From contig OX578152.1 in NCBI GenBank assembly GCA_951213105.1, positions 95,602,568-95,666,567 on the forward strand: a stretch of DNA of 64,000 bases, read 5' to 3'. Shown here one piece after another: positions 11,804 to 23,375 of the stretch. How positions within the stretch are numbered: the first letter of the stretch is position 1; each line of letters begins with the position of its first letter. This stretch comes from Amaurobius ferox (lineage: Eukaryota > Arthropoda > Arachnida > Araneae > Amaurobiidae). The notes under the pieces were generated by a model. It was not told the origin of the DNA. It did not search any database and was given only the letters and a program-made list of their open reading frames with translations. Both the position numbers and the translations under genes were made by a program.

Positions 11804-13236
11804 CACTTTACAACATATTTGAAAAGTGTTTATGACTTTGTTCATTCTGTCTGTCTGTCCGTTAGCAGGATAACTGCCGTAAAAATGACTTTATCAAAAT
11901 GAAATTTTAGTATGTTTTTCAGACGGTCTGTGGGACCTATGGGAATATAAATAAATAATATCACCCAATTAGTTTTTTATTGAAGTCGGGTTGAAAAAAT
12001 GAAATACATTGAACCCTATGGGACCTAATTTTTCAAACATTTTTTAAACAAATTTAAAATTCACAAATTGCTTCGAAATTTTTAGGAAATATTCACATTA
12101 TCCCGTAAAATATATATATAAAATTTCAGTAAAATATGTTAAGTAGTTTTTAAATTAAAAATTATTTAATATAGGGAAAAAAACAAATTCAATTAAATTC
12201 AGGCTTTTGGGATATCCTCCAGAAAGAAAAAAGAGATATATTATATAATAAATATCTTTCTAAAGTTTTAATCATTTTGTATATGAGAGAGACTTCACAT
12301 TTTAAAATACATTTGGTAGATAACAATTTTTAAAAATTTTTTTTAATTTTATATAACTCTTCATGATATACTTATTTGATGGCATTTTTAATGCACTTTC
12401 CTATGTCCTAGAGAGTTACAATTTGGTACACAGCTTAAATTTGTCGAACATTTTATTCTACAAAAATGTGGTGGATCTTTAAATATAGATCATACAATTT
12501 TTTCGAAATGGCCTGCAAATAATCCCCGTTCACTTCTGTAAATCATTGTTGTAATATTGTTGAAAATTCTGATGTGGGCAGCACATGTCTTTCCCTGCAG
12601 ACTCATATTCACGTTCTCTTTATTTCTTCAATAATAATTTGAGTTTATCTGCACAAAATAACAGCGATAAGTATTTTAAATGACATTAAATTTGCACGTT
12701 AAACTTAAATTTGATTCTCTTTTGATAGCTGGACTTATTGTCAAAGGTGGCTTAGCGAAAACACGTAAAAACTAGAATATCTCAAGAACGGCTAGTCTTA
12801 GAGTAATGGAGTTAATGTTATTCTTTTGTTGTCAAAAATCACGTATAAAATTTTATTTTTTCAATAATCAAATTTTTTCGTATAATTATTTATTTTTTCA
12901 ACGAAGCCTAATTTTAACTTATGCAGAATGCAAATATCTGAAGCGATTGTAAAGTGAGTTACATAAGAATTGCTGAATTTTTTTCACACAAAATTATTTA
13001 GCTCTAGAGTCTGGAATACAAGTTATATGAATGAAATATTCATTGATTTTGCATAGAAAATCAGATGATTTATATTTCGATACAGTTTTAAATATTTAAG
13101 TATAATAAATTACTGTAGTACTGTGATAAAAGATATCACCACTGAATGTATCACATTTTGAAAATTTTTAAATGAATTGCATTTCACTTGGAAAGTGTTT
13201 CATAATCAATGCTTATGCATGATTGATCTTTCTTGT
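11804..13236 (+). mobile_element. family P element copy 1 (TTAA-flanked)
   Basis: Inserted in the younger hAT and flanked by TTAA at 11800-11803 and 13237-13240. It begins CACTTTACAACATATTTG and ends GATCTTTCTTGT. A near-identical element lies inverted at 29908-31210 with the same ends and the same flanking TTAA, and a 5'-truncated one at 25018-25357. There is no transposase frame. TTAA duplication is the habit of piggyBac and Kolobok superfamilies, so it is probably a non-autonomous member of one of them. GAAAGTGTTTATGA-like motifs occur near both ends in direct orientation. Confidence 0.75.
12566..12860 (+). repeat. family A fragment inside family P
   Basis: Starts GATGTGGGCAGCACATG near 12571 and runs through the ATATCTCAAGAACGGCTAGTC segment to AAAAATCACGTATAAAA, matching the 5' half of the family A copies at 16622, 58678, 60247 and 62179. 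The 3' half is missing. It is absent from the family P copy at 29908-31210, so it is a later insertion or capture. Confidence 0.75.
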
Positions 13237-15718
13237 TTAATTCCTCAATTCATCGATGGGGAATTCTCTCATCCATGTTAGGTTCAAAAAAGAAAATTCT
13301 AAAAAATTTATCTGATACCCGGTGGTCTGCTGGAGCAGATGCAGTCATAGCCTTGAATGAGAGCTACCCAGTTATTGAGGCAACATTAAATTCCATGTCA
13401 TCAGACTTGTTTGAATCATCTGAAACGAGATTGAAAGCTGAAGGCATAAAACAGTATATGGAGTGATTTGAGACACTCTTCCTCACATACTTTTGGTGTG
13501 ATTTATTAAGAAGAATTAATAAAATCAATACTTCTCTGCAAAAATCAACTGTAACATTGCATGTCGCCGTGCAACTCCTGGAATCTCTCACATTGTATAT
13601 TCAGGAGAAGAGGGAAAGCTATGATTGGTATGAAGCCTTGGCCACATCAAAAAAAGAGCCTAATTACCAGGATTCTATAATCCGAACAAAAAAAACGAAG
13701 TTCTAGATTGACATTTTATGATAACGAAGGTACCCCAGATGTTGTTTTATCTGTTAAAGAAAAGATGAAGATTGAAACTTTCCTTCCTGTGGAAGACAGT
13801 TTAATCAATATAACTTGAATGCTCGATCTAAAGCTTACTGAAACATCTTTGAGATTTTTGGATTCTTTGAGGATCTGCTTTTCTTAGAGGAAGAATCAGT
13901 AAGGAAGCATAGTGAATGTTTTGCAAAAATATACAAAGATGATGTTGATGGAAGAGAACTTGCAGAAGAATGCATCCATATCAAAGTATACATTAATGCA
14001 AATTATCCTGAGACAGCAGTGCTCTTTATGGACATCTCTGCTGATGACGAAGAAGAGGAGAGTGATGAAGATGATGATGGAGAAACAGGTTTCAGATCCA
14101 TCGAGTTCCAGATGAGATACATACAGGAGAAAAGAAGGAGACTGAACCTACAAAACCTCTATAGCTATATGCATGAAGTGGAATTTCATCTGCTTTCACT
14201 AACATAGAAATAGAGCTGCGAATGCTTGCATGATGGTTTCCAATGTAAGTGGTGAACGTTCATTTTCGAAGTTAAAAATTATAAAATCCGAAAAACGCAG
14301 TGTGATGAAGCAGGAGAAATTAAACGACCTAAGCATTTTAAGCATTGAAAACAAGTTACTTAAAGTAATGGACTTTAACGATATAATTGATGATTTTGCT
14401 ACTAAAAAGTCAAGAAAACAGATTGTGTAAGCCAGAACGTGTCTTGAGTCTTCTTGTAACTTGTTTTTCAACAAATCGTTATGTCACAGTCCCATTTTTA
14501 TATTTTAATATCTCCCCTTATATGTTGTAAAGAATGTAAACATTTGATGTTACAAGCAAATGTAATATTCGTTGGAATCATCCAACTGGGGATTATTAAA
14601 ACAATTTTAGCCATTTGTACATATTTAAGTATACGTTTTACAAGTTAGTACTATTACTGTACGTATATTATTGCAAAGAAAGAAATTTGCAAAATTTACA
14701 GTGAACAGGGGCCCCCCACTCTAAGTTCTGGCCCGGGGCCACAGATATGCTTAATCCGGGTCTGTCATGGGCCATTGTTATTTTCAAATAATTTTTTATC
14801 AGTGCCAATTTGCTGAATGGTCTCTCTCCGGAACAACTAGTGATCATTATACTCAAATATTGTGTATTCTGAGAGCTACATTGGCACTTGGAAAGGTATC
14901 ACAAGCCCTTCATCATGACTGTTGAGATGGAGTGAGACATGGCCTGAGCTTGGTAAAGGCTGCAAACTGGACAATTTCCTCTGAACACGTTACTGAAATC
15001 ACAGGGGTAAGCAATGATTAGTTTCCCAGCTTCAGCTCTGATCTCTGCATCAGAGAGATTGCATAAACCAACTATGAATTTGAATCTGTCATACACTAAT
15101 TGATATGCTACCTTACATTCTTTTAAGGAAGCAGACAATGGATCTAATGTGATATTAAAGGTACCACATCTGAATTTATCACATGAAGAAAGAACAACAT
15201 CCTCTGAGCCTGATTTTGAATTCGCATTATAACGTTGGTTTCTCTTTTTTGACCTACCTGCAGTTGCTTTGTATTCTGTGTTGCCACAAAAGTTCTTGGC
15301 ATCCAGTTCCAACTCTTCATACCTATCCCGAAGTGACTACAAAAACTTTTCCAGAGAATCAGTCAGATTCACTATTTTCTCCAGTTCCACTTCAACTTCT
15401 TGTAAAACTTTATTTGTATTGTCGAATCTCATAAGAATTAAGTTTCAGACCTTGGTCATCAGAGCAGTTTCAAGACAGTCCATTTTGTCTGCTAATGTTT
15501 GAACTTCATGTCTTGCTTCAGGCGTTTGCTCCAAGTCACTTGAAATATCACTGAGGGCATTTTGAATGGAGTTGTATCCATCTACGGGGGCTTCAATAGC
15601 ATCAGCACGTGCTGACCAACGAGTACCTGACAGAGACAATCACCGGTGCACTTTTGTCCTTTCAAAGAATTTGTTGAAATTGCCCATCTCTGCGCTAATG
15701 CAGAAAAAAGGTGCAGAA

Positions 15719-16350
15719 AATAGCAAATTTGGATCTGTCTTTTGACTCCGTGCAACACTCCATTATCCAATCTTATTATAATTGGCTAGGAAAGGTTCCT
15801 GCACTTCTTTTATTGGTCCTGAGCCGGCATTGGGTATTCCCGAAGAACTTACCAAAATAATTGTTTACGACATCTTCAGAAAGCTTCAGTGCGAGAATTG
15901 GCGCAATATTAAGGGCCAAAAGCAGGCGAAAATACTAAACTGCAAATCCCCTAGTACACGTCCGAAGGAGTTATTCAAGCTCAGTAGAACTGGCATTAGA
16001 AGGACTGTTGGGCTCCTTACTGGGCACTGCAACCTTAAAAGACACTTAAATATTATGGGTGTCACTAAAGATTCGCTCTGCAGGGGCTGCAACTATAGCG
16101 AAGAAACTGCTGCTCACATTCTCTGTGAATGTGAGACTTACTCTGCTCACAGATGTAAACACATAGGCAGGCATGTGATTGATCCCTGGGAGCTGAATGC
16201 CATTCCTGTCAAGTGCTTGCTTATCTTTGCATCGGTTACTGGTCTCTTTTCGTAGTGATCTGCACTGTTTTTGGGGTAGTACAATAGACCTCTGGTCGAT
16301 GTGTTTGGCTCTCTTTGAGCCTCCCGCCTACATTTCATTCATTCATTCAT
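15719..16350 (+). pseudogene. LINE RNase H-end fragment with internal deletion
   Basis: The first 64 bp repeat the endonuclease-to-RT linker at 10346-10409, then the sequence jumps directly to the C-terminal RNase H and zinc-knuckle end: LARKGSCTSFIGPEPALGI (15783-15840), TGHCNLKRHLNIMGV (about 16021-16065) and the Cys/His motif CRGCNYSEETAAHILCECE (about 16080-16136), with a stop at 16253-16255. The whole reverse transcriptase is missing. The copy ends in a (CATT)n tail at about 16331-16350, as in LINE insertions. Imperfect flanking duplications GGTGCAGAAAATAG (15710-15723) and GGTGTCAGAGAAATAG (16355-16370) suggest insertion into the older hAT; the first overlaps the LINE by five bases. Confidence 0.7.
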
Positions 16351-16621
16351 GGGTGGTGTCAGAGAAATAGTCACTATAGAAATTGTAGGACTCCAGCATT
16401 TGCCTAATTTGCTTAAGGTAAAATATTATCTGGCATTTTCTAGGACAGTGCTTTATGAACAATCACCAATCACAAGCCATGTATTATATTTCTTTGTTAA
16501 AACGGAGGTTAAAAACTAATTCCGGATCAGGCTTTCGTCAGAAAAAATGGAAGGGCATCAACTGATTTATTTCTTTTAATCTCGAAGGCAAAACGAGCCT
16601 TCTACACGATAAAAAAAAATC
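16351..16621. other. gene-free spacer after LINE tail
   Basis: About 270 bp. A 56-codon plus-strand frame opens at 16350 but matches nothing recognised. It could be further remnant of the older hAT. Confidence 0.35.
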
Positions 16622-17405
16622 GGATGTGGGCAGCACATAACTTTCCCTGCAGACTCAAATTAATTTGTTCTTTATTTCTTTAATAATTCATTGAAATTGT
16701 GTTTAATTGCACCCAATAACATTGAATTTGCACTTTTAATTCAATTTTTGTTTTCATTTGGTAACTGGGCATTTTTACAAAGGCGGTGGTACAAAAATGC
16801 TAAAAAACTAAAATACCTCGAGAACGGCTACTCTTAGAGTAATGGGGTTTATCTTATTCTTTTCCTCGTTAAAAATTAAGTATAAAACAAGCATTTAATT
16901 GATATATGTGAGCATACGTAGTCTTATTTTTAGATTTAACGATATTTGAGGGCCATTTCGAAAAGAAAGTGCGGGTTCTTTTTTTCCGAATCATACCAAA
17001 ATCTAATCAGCACTAGGTTATCCTACAAGTGATTTATCAACCAAATTTTGTGAAATTGAGTCTAGTTTTTCAGCTAGAGTGGATACAGGCAATTTCTGCG
17101 GACCATTTCACACAAAAAGAAGGCAGGCTCTTTTATTCCGAATCGTACCAAAATCTAATCAGCTCCAGGGTCACACACAAGTGACCTACCTATCAAATTT
17201 TATGAAATTTGGTCCATTAGTTTTTGAGATAGAGTGGATACATACATTGTACAGACAGGCACACACAGACGTCACTCTAAAAGTAGTTTTTTCGTGTTCT
17301 AGAGGTCCCAAAACGTGTTGATCCGTCGAAAACTCGAATTGCGATTTTCGGTATGATTGCAATACTTTCCCTATACATTACCATGTATTGCAGAGAAAGT
17401 AAAAA
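16622..17405 (+). mobile_element. family A1 copy (Helentron-like), near full length
   Basis: Begins GATGTGGGCAGCACATAACT, holds the ATACCTCGAGAACGGCTA segment, tandem-like GGACCATTTC blocks (about 16940-17240), a CACACACAGACGTCAC block (about 17260) and a 3' hairpin CCCTATACATTACCATGTAT near 17370, ending GAAAGTAAAAAG. The 5' ACTTTCCCTGCA motif is inverted at the 3' end as TGCAGAGAAAGT. No coding frame. Confidence 0.75.
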
Positions 17406-18908
17406 GACGGACAGGGATAACTTCCAGATGCAAACTGCTGCACTTACACAATATTTCAGAGATTTTGAAAATAATTATGAAAAGAAGATTAAGTTATAGT
17501 GGTTTGATTACTAAATTAATTAAAAATTTGACAGTAAAACAAGTGATTAAAAAAATAAAAATAAAATAGTAGATGAAATTAAAAGGAAAACGAAAGTTAA
17601 TTAAAAACTGAGACTTTTTAATATTACATGCTAGAAAATCTATGAAAACTAAGACAAGTAATAAAGAAATTAGTGGTATTCTACTTTTATTTGGGTTATA
17701 AGAATTAATGCCTTAAGATATAAGTGGTATTTTCAATTTCAAGTCATATGTTGTTGTTGTTTTCTTTCTTTTTTTTTCGGAAAATATTTTTCAAACTTAA
17801 ATATTTTCTATTATGTTTAACCTATTTTTTAAACAGGATTTTGCGTATGTTGATCATACTTTATTTATTGAAAATTGATTTGCAATTTAGAAGATGTTTT
17901 ATTTTTCAATTTGCCCGTGTAAATAATTTTATATAGTGAGAATATAAATTCTTATTACTTTTAGAGGATTTAAATTAAATATTTTAATATAATTTTTTGA
18001 AAAACAATAACATATTTTAAATCACGAGTAACGTCGGGTGTATGTGTTAGTTATAAATAAAATTGCATCGTATTTTTTGAAAAAAAAAAAAAAAAAGGAA
18101 AAAAAAATATATGTGATGTAAGAGCCATTAAGTATTTTCAGTTTTTAGCCTTTTTGATGGATAGTATCTTGAATGAACAAAAGCAGATGCTTTTCTAAAG
18201 AGGTGTTATTTTTTTTTTCTTTTCCTTTAGATTTTCGTTTCCTCAAACTAGAATCTTCCTCAATTAATGCTAATTACAACCGTGCCTGTCACTTTCAAAC
18301 CTTAGTTTCCCAGACGTTAATCTTTTATTCCTGTATTAATGTCTTTTTTTTTCTTTCGGAAGATGGTTTCGCTCATGTGGTTCGCTTCTTAAGGATCCTG
18401 GATGAAACCACCAACTTTTAGTGAAAGCAAGGTGGCAACAATAGTAGTTCGTTTTGATTGGTGTAAAGTTCTAAAATATCTCATACAAACTTTTGTTGCC
18501 AGTATATAGAATTAAATTTATGTCGTTGCAGTTAGTTGATTTTCGATTCGGTTTCTTTTGTGCTTTAATATGAATGAACGTCTCCTTCAGAATTCGAAAC
18601 TGCAATAAGCAACAATATTTATCAATGAAAATGAAATACAATTTCATTACATTGTTTTATGCAGTAGAACGATTGGTACGCAGAGCAAGTTTACGCCCAA
18701 ATCAGAGTTTGCAATTCCCATGAAATTTTACTATACTGTATCAAATATTGCCTTAATAACAGTCGGATATTGGCAACGTCATTTTTCCACATAAAAATCA
18801 ACCAGTTTACCTTCACATATCATCGCATAAAGTATTGTTTTCTCAAAGATCGGTATATAATGTAAACTTCCTATATCTGATAGTTCTGCATGCATTTCGA
18901 ATGGCATT
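17406..18908. other. gene-free AT-rich DNA
   Basis: Very AT-rich, with an A-run near 18080-18107 and T-runs near 17770 and 18210. Open frames here are low-complexity Phe/Leu/Lys runs typical of chance. No gene, RNA or repeat boundary can be supported. Confidence 0.6.
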
Positions 18909-19501
18909 CAGGGGCCGTAGTCAAAGGCGAAATTGAAGAGGGGCTAACAAATAACTGCATATTTATATTTGCAAGCTAAGAGTTAATTACTAATATCCAT
19001 ATAGCTACTATACATGAATAGTAATATATAATAATTGCAATTGATTTTAATGTAAGCATTAAATATGAAGTCTAAATATAAGTAATAAATCTGTTAATAA
19101 TTTGTAAAAACTTTTGAAAGTTAATACAAATTAATGCTTAATATTAATTCTTGCCTACTTATCAGTTAATTTTGATTCTATAATGCATAACAGTGAATCC
19201 CACAATAATACAAAAGTATCCTAAATACTGTTGTCATAATTCTTAAATATTTTAAAATTAATTATGTAAATGAATTTATCATTAGTATAATTGCAAATTC
19301 AGCCAAATTAAAAAATCTCAAAAACAAAGTTATTTATAAAAAACCTCAAAGAAATTTTTTACGCAAAATTTGTATGACATTTTATATGAAATTTCATATC
19401 ACTACTAAAAATTTAATATTTTTATTAGGAGAGGGGGGGGGTGAGTATACCTCTTAGAAGGGGGCTTAGTCCCCCCTGACCCCTGCCTGGTTACGACCCT
19501 G
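18909..19501. mobile_element. hAT-like MITE, 593 bp
   Basis: The left tip CAGGGGCCGTAGTCAAAGG and the inverted right tip CAGGGTCGTAACCAGGCAGG form a short terminal inverted repeat of hAT style. A G-run (19430-19440) is opposed by a C-run (19471-19476) near the right end. The flanking 8 bp (ATGGCATT and GCTCGGTC) do not match, so the ends rest on the tips alone. Confidence 0.5.
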
Positions 19502-19986
19502 GCTCGGTCGTATTGAGATACATTTACTGTAATAGGCTAAATGATTTTATGTGCGAATTTCTATTCACTGAAGTTTACCTTGTAATGTTTTATATAATTT
19601 AAATGCTTTTTCACATACTGTGCAGTGTAATCCAGTCTGTATAACGTTTTTAGATAAATAAATATTACATTTATAGTCCATTATTTTCTTTCTTTTAAAT
19701 TAAATTTTCCCCTTTAATATACCCCATTTTAGTTCGATTTCCGAGAATCCAGTACCGCTGAAATTTCTTCCCGAACATGCTGAATTATTGAAAGTTTACT
19801 GTATCTTGAGAAAGACATCTGGAAATAATGAAGTTGATGTTATTTGTTCTGTTATTAAAAATTTAAACAAATATGATAAAACTGCTGCTTGTGAGAATAA
19901 AACTTTCAATACCTCCTTAAAGAGAGCAAGTATGTGAAAATTGGTGACTACAAGTGTCTCGACGGCGTTTTATAGTCACCTAATTT
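19502..19986. other. gene-free spacer
   Basis: No gene or repeat supported. Confidence 0.5.
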
Positions 19987-20377
19987 CAGGGGCGTATTTA
20001 AGGGGGGGTTAGGGAGTTCACCCCCTGAAATTGAAAAGCTTCAAAATGCTTCCTAAACACAAACACACGTGTGACAAAAAACAAATCTACTGAATTCGAT
20101 TTCAGATTGTCGTTCTGAAATCCTTGAATTTAAAACATAACCCATTTTAACCTCCAATAAATAAATGAAAATAAATAAATAATAATAATAAAAAATGGAA
20201 TAAATGTTCAGATTTTAGAAATTAAGAATTCAAAAAGTAATGCTTCGGCTACTACTTCACTGTAATGGGAGATATATTCTTCTACTGCAGTAAAATCCGA
20301 AGTCTACAAATTTGATAAAATTTCGGTTCCTGAAGCTGGCAGAAGAAGCTAAGACCAAAAACCAGTTATTTAGTGAC

Positions 20378-22904
20378 TAGATGTCTGCACGGGTCTAATT
20401 TAAAATTTTACCCGGTCCGAAAATATTAAGATTTGGCTCAGCCAAAACCAAAGAACTTTTTAAAATATAATGCACCCGAGTTTAATCGCCGAAAGTACCC
20501 AATGCGGGTCGTTCTTAATTTTTTTTTGTAATATAGAAGCCTGTTTTCTCTTATGATGATCCAAATTTGCATTTAAGGAATTAAACACAAGTTATATTAC
20601 ATACTAGCAGCATATCCTTTCTTCGTACGGAGTATATAATATAAAGAAACGTATAATTCGCAATCATGTGCAAATTCTGTTAAAATATTAAATTTATTGC
20701 TCCTAAAGAGAAGTTTAAGAATATCTGTTCTCACTATGCAAAATTATCTTCATGGGCAGATCTGAAGAATAAAACATCCTGGCCCCTTTTGTAAAGAAAT
20801 TTACAAAAAAAAAAAAAAAGGAATTGAATCAATAATGCAACCCTGTACTACTTTTATTGTCGCAGATTAAAAAATAAGCCAGTGTGTTAGTAGAAGATTA
20901 CCCGTATTACAATATGAATCTCAAAAATCTTTGCCAAAATAAAAGAGATGACGTAATAAATTAAAAATATCAATAATCCTCGTACTCTTTATACCATAAG
21001 GTCGTAATTGATTTCAATATATGCCAATATATATCAAAACATATGCCAATATACCTGTACTACTTATATTCTCGTAGATTAGAAGATATACCCGTGTATT
21101 TGTAAAAGATTACTCGTACAACGTACAATATATGAGTTTAAACAATTTTTGTCATAATAAAACAATTGCATAATAACTTGAAAATATCAATAATCCCCGA
21201 AAATATCAATAATAATAACGTTTAAACCTGAAGACCGTAATTGATATTATCCAATCAAAAATGTTATAAGAAAAATCAAATCGTTCTTTTCTAAAATATA
21301 TTTTTATATCCATTTACTTATTATTCAAATCGAAAAAATAATAATTAAAATTAACAGACAGATTTAATTTAATTGCGTTTCCGAGCAACATGATATAAGA
21401 TAGAATCTTCCTCATAAATTGCGAAATTAAATAACCATTTTGATTTCTTTATACTTTTCATTGTTCAGTAAAAGCTTGTGAAAAATAAACCATGCAGGTA
21501 GATTTCCCATTTATTTAAATCATGTTTCAAACAATTCATGTTTCCAGAAAGTGACTAATTAGCGCAAAAAATCTCCCATCAAACTCAGAGATAAAGTTTT
21601 AATTCACTTTCAAACGATTTTCAAGCTTTTCGTTTGGATAAACCACGGAGTTAGAGAGTAGAACTCGTGGGAAAAAAAGTTTCGTTTTTCATTAATATCT
21701 CGACAACCCTGGTCTTAGATACTCGAAACTTAGGCTAAATTTATGGGGGGCTATTTCAAGGCTATCCACAAAATTTCATCAAATTCGGTTTGGCCGTTCT
21801 CCCGTGATGATGAGACAAACGAAAATTTCGTTTTTTACTAATATCTCGAGAACCACTGATCGTAGAAACTCCAAACATGGACTAAATTTTAAGTGGGACT
21901 ATTTCCAGGCTACCCACAAAATTTCATCAAATTCACTTCAGCCGTTCTCCCGTGATGACAGGACAAACAGACAGACAGATTTTCAATTTTATTTATATAG
22001 ATAGTAATAAATTAAAACGAACCCAAATTTGAAAAATTTGTACAAATCAAGAATAAGCATTACTTTACTGTAAAGTGTGCTTTTGTTTATCATTTTGGTG
22101 TGATATCAGTAATTAAATGAGAAAAGGACTCTTCACTGAGATTATGTTTAAAACATGTCTTATTCACCCATTTAGGTTATCAGTGAACAATGCAGTGTCC
22201 TTTTGTTAGTACTCCATCAACTCCAAATATTCTTGACTACAGTCGTTGCATAACAAGTATGTCATATACCGCGATTGTTAGTATTTTTAAAAATATTTCA
22301 ATACAATTTAACTTACTATGTAAGTATACACACAAGTATTATTTTCTTTAATTATGTGAAAGTCGAGTGTCGTACAAGACAGAGCACCAGGCGCAAAGCG
22401 CCTTTAATCTCCAGTTTCAATATGTGGTTCTTATCGTCAAACTGTGATATTAATTCAGTGAATTTAATTATGTCATAGTTATAAATATTTTTAAAATTTA
22501 ATAATTTTAAATTAAAAGTGGTAGATGTTTAGAATACAAATATAAAAAAAATAAATTCAAGAACAATAATTTGTCTTATCCATATAAATTATAAATTATA
22601 ACAGTTTGCTCAAATAAATTCATTCAGTATTTGTTATCAGAAAGAAATCGACGGAAATATTTTACTTTAAAATATAATTTATTTAATTTTGATAATTTAG
22701 AAACATCCGGAATCTAATAATTGAAATTAAAATCACAGAAAAAAAATTGAAAATTAAATATCAGTTTTAAATTTTAAGTAAACAGCACCTATTGGCTTTT
22801 TTATTTATTTTGGCCCGGCAAGAATTTAATAAAACTTGGTCTGAGTCCGGCGGGTCAGGTCGGGCCCTAGTCCACGAGCCAGGCTCAAGCATGTGCAGAC
22901 CTCT
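20378..22904. mobile_element. inner element with TAGAKGTCTGCAC ends
   Basis: The left end TAGATGTCTGCACGGG and the inverted right end TAGAGGTCTGCACATG match at 11 of the first 13 bases or better, and both continue into CCGG-rich sequence before AT-rich interior. The TAGAGGTCTGCA-type tip is known from hAT families. Neighbouring 8-mers do not form a clear duplication. No coding frame was found. Confidence 0.55.
21680..21965 (+). repeat. 146-bp imperfect direct repeat, two copies
   Basis: TTTCGTTTTTCATTAATATC at 21680 recurs as TTTCGTTTTTTACTAATATC at 21826. Both copies continue through CTCGA.AACC, a GGCTATTTC-like block and GGCCGTTCTCCCGTGATGA. A GACAGACAGACAG run follows the second copy. Confidence 0.8.
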
Positions 22905-23067
22905 AACTGGGACCCCTTGATGTTGATATTTAAAACTGACCTCCTCCCCCCCCCCCCCAATTGAATTTCAAAATACACCACTGTCTAATTTTCATATGTT
23001 TGGCTTCTTTAAGAAAGTATTGAAAATTTTACATTTAAGCGTGTATTTTCTTTTATTTCAACTTTTA

Positions 23068-23375
23068 TTGTGCGCCAATTCAGAAAAAACAATAAAGAAC
23101 GCGAAATATTTTTTCAAATTATACCAAAATATAATCAGCACCAGGATTGACAGTAAGTGACTTAACAACCAAATTTCGTGAAAATCCGTTGAATCGTTTT
23201 TGAGTTATATTTGATATATACATTACATAGACAGGCACACTTCACGCTAAAACAGTTTTTTTTATTCTGAAGTACTCAAAACCTTGTAAATCCGTCGAAA
23301 ACTCGAACTTTTCATTTTTGAGCCCATTGCAATACCTTCCCTATACATTACCAAGTACGGTAAGGAAAATAATAC
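23068..23375 (+). mobile_element. family A1 3' fragment
   Basis: Matches the last 300 bp of family A1, including ATAATCAGCACCAGG, the TAGACAGGCACAC block and CCTTCCCTATACATTACC at the 3' hairpin. The hairpin's second arm is decayed (GTACGGTAAGGAAAA). Confidence 0.7.

Larger units (their letters stand above)
11318..14430 (+). pseudogene. younger hAT (ZMYM1-like) transposase, interrupted
   Basis: Domains in order: DUF4371-like segment with SISVDSTSDVSRIDQLTFII (about 11410-11470), then NMSGRYNGLQVRIK near 11630 and a His/Cys segment, then FVQNLYTF at about 11775-11800. The frame is broken there by the TTAA-flanked insertion and resumes at about 13246 with NSSIHRWGIL, LSDTRWSAGADAVIALN (about 13303-13355) and an alpha-helical region. 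An acidic insert DDEEEESDEDDDGE lies near 14044-14085. The hATC dimerisation domain is VSGERSFSKLKIIKSEKRS (about 14245-14305), followed by LSILSIENKLLKVMDF and a stop at 14428-14430. Frameshifts near 13700 and stops at 11618 and 13464 show it is dead. Confidence 0.85.
11058..14764 (+). mobile_element. younger hAT element with exact 8-bp duplication
   Basis: The 8-bp sequence TCATGGGC lies at 11050-11057 and again at 14765-14772, an exact hAT-type target duplication. The left tip is CAGGGCCGGATTAACC and the right tip inverted is CAGACCCGGATTAAGC, each followed by GGCCCCGGGCC-like runs. Length 3707 bp including a 1433-bp insertion at 11804-13236. It sits inside the hATC segment of the older hAT on the opposite strand. 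Confidence 0.95.
10442..15718 (-). mobile_element. older hAT element, minus strand, interrupted
   Basis: The end nearest the LINE begins CAGGGCCGTATTTAGACC at 10442 followed by GC-rich GGGCCC runs, the same style as the younger hAT tip at 11058. The minus-strand coding remnants continue from 15718 down to 10965 and are split at 11058-14764 by the younger hAT. The other end of this element was not found; at 15719 the sequence changes to a LINE fragment, and the element may continue beyond 16350. Confidence 0.7.
10965..15718 (-). pseudogene. older hAT (ZMYM1-like) transposase, split
   Basis: Minus-strand coding remnants read, from high to low coordinates: LFSALAQRWAISTNSLKGQK (about 15700-15640); LSGTRWSARADAIEAP (about 15640-15590); a region with KFRCGTFNITLDPLSASLKE (about 15180-15120) and conserved Cys residues; FPSANVALRIHNI then ITSCSGERPFSKLALIKNYL (about 14895-14780), the first half of the hATC dimerisation domain. 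At 14772 it stops at the younger hAT. The second half resumes at 11057 as EILSSLCLLDVESSVLKMIQ and ends FDEFIKNF with a stop at 10965-10967. Multiple frameshifts and stops exist besides the insertion. Segments from 11058 to 14764 belong to the inserted element. Confidence 0.8.
19987..22983. mobile_element. non-autonomous hAT-like element with inner element
   Basis: The left tip CAGGGGCGTATTTAAGGG and inverted right tip CAGTGGTGTATTTTG are flanked by CCTAATTT (19979-19986) and TCTAATTT (22984-22991), an 8-bp duplication with one mismatch. Each tip is followed by a G-run or matching C-run. No transposase frame is present. A second inverted-repeat element occupies most of its interior. Confidence 0.7.

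Noticed and set aside
18361..18421. Coding exon after a polypyrimidine tract near 18340
   Set aside because: The frame (MVSLMWFAS) stops after nine codons and no donor follows.
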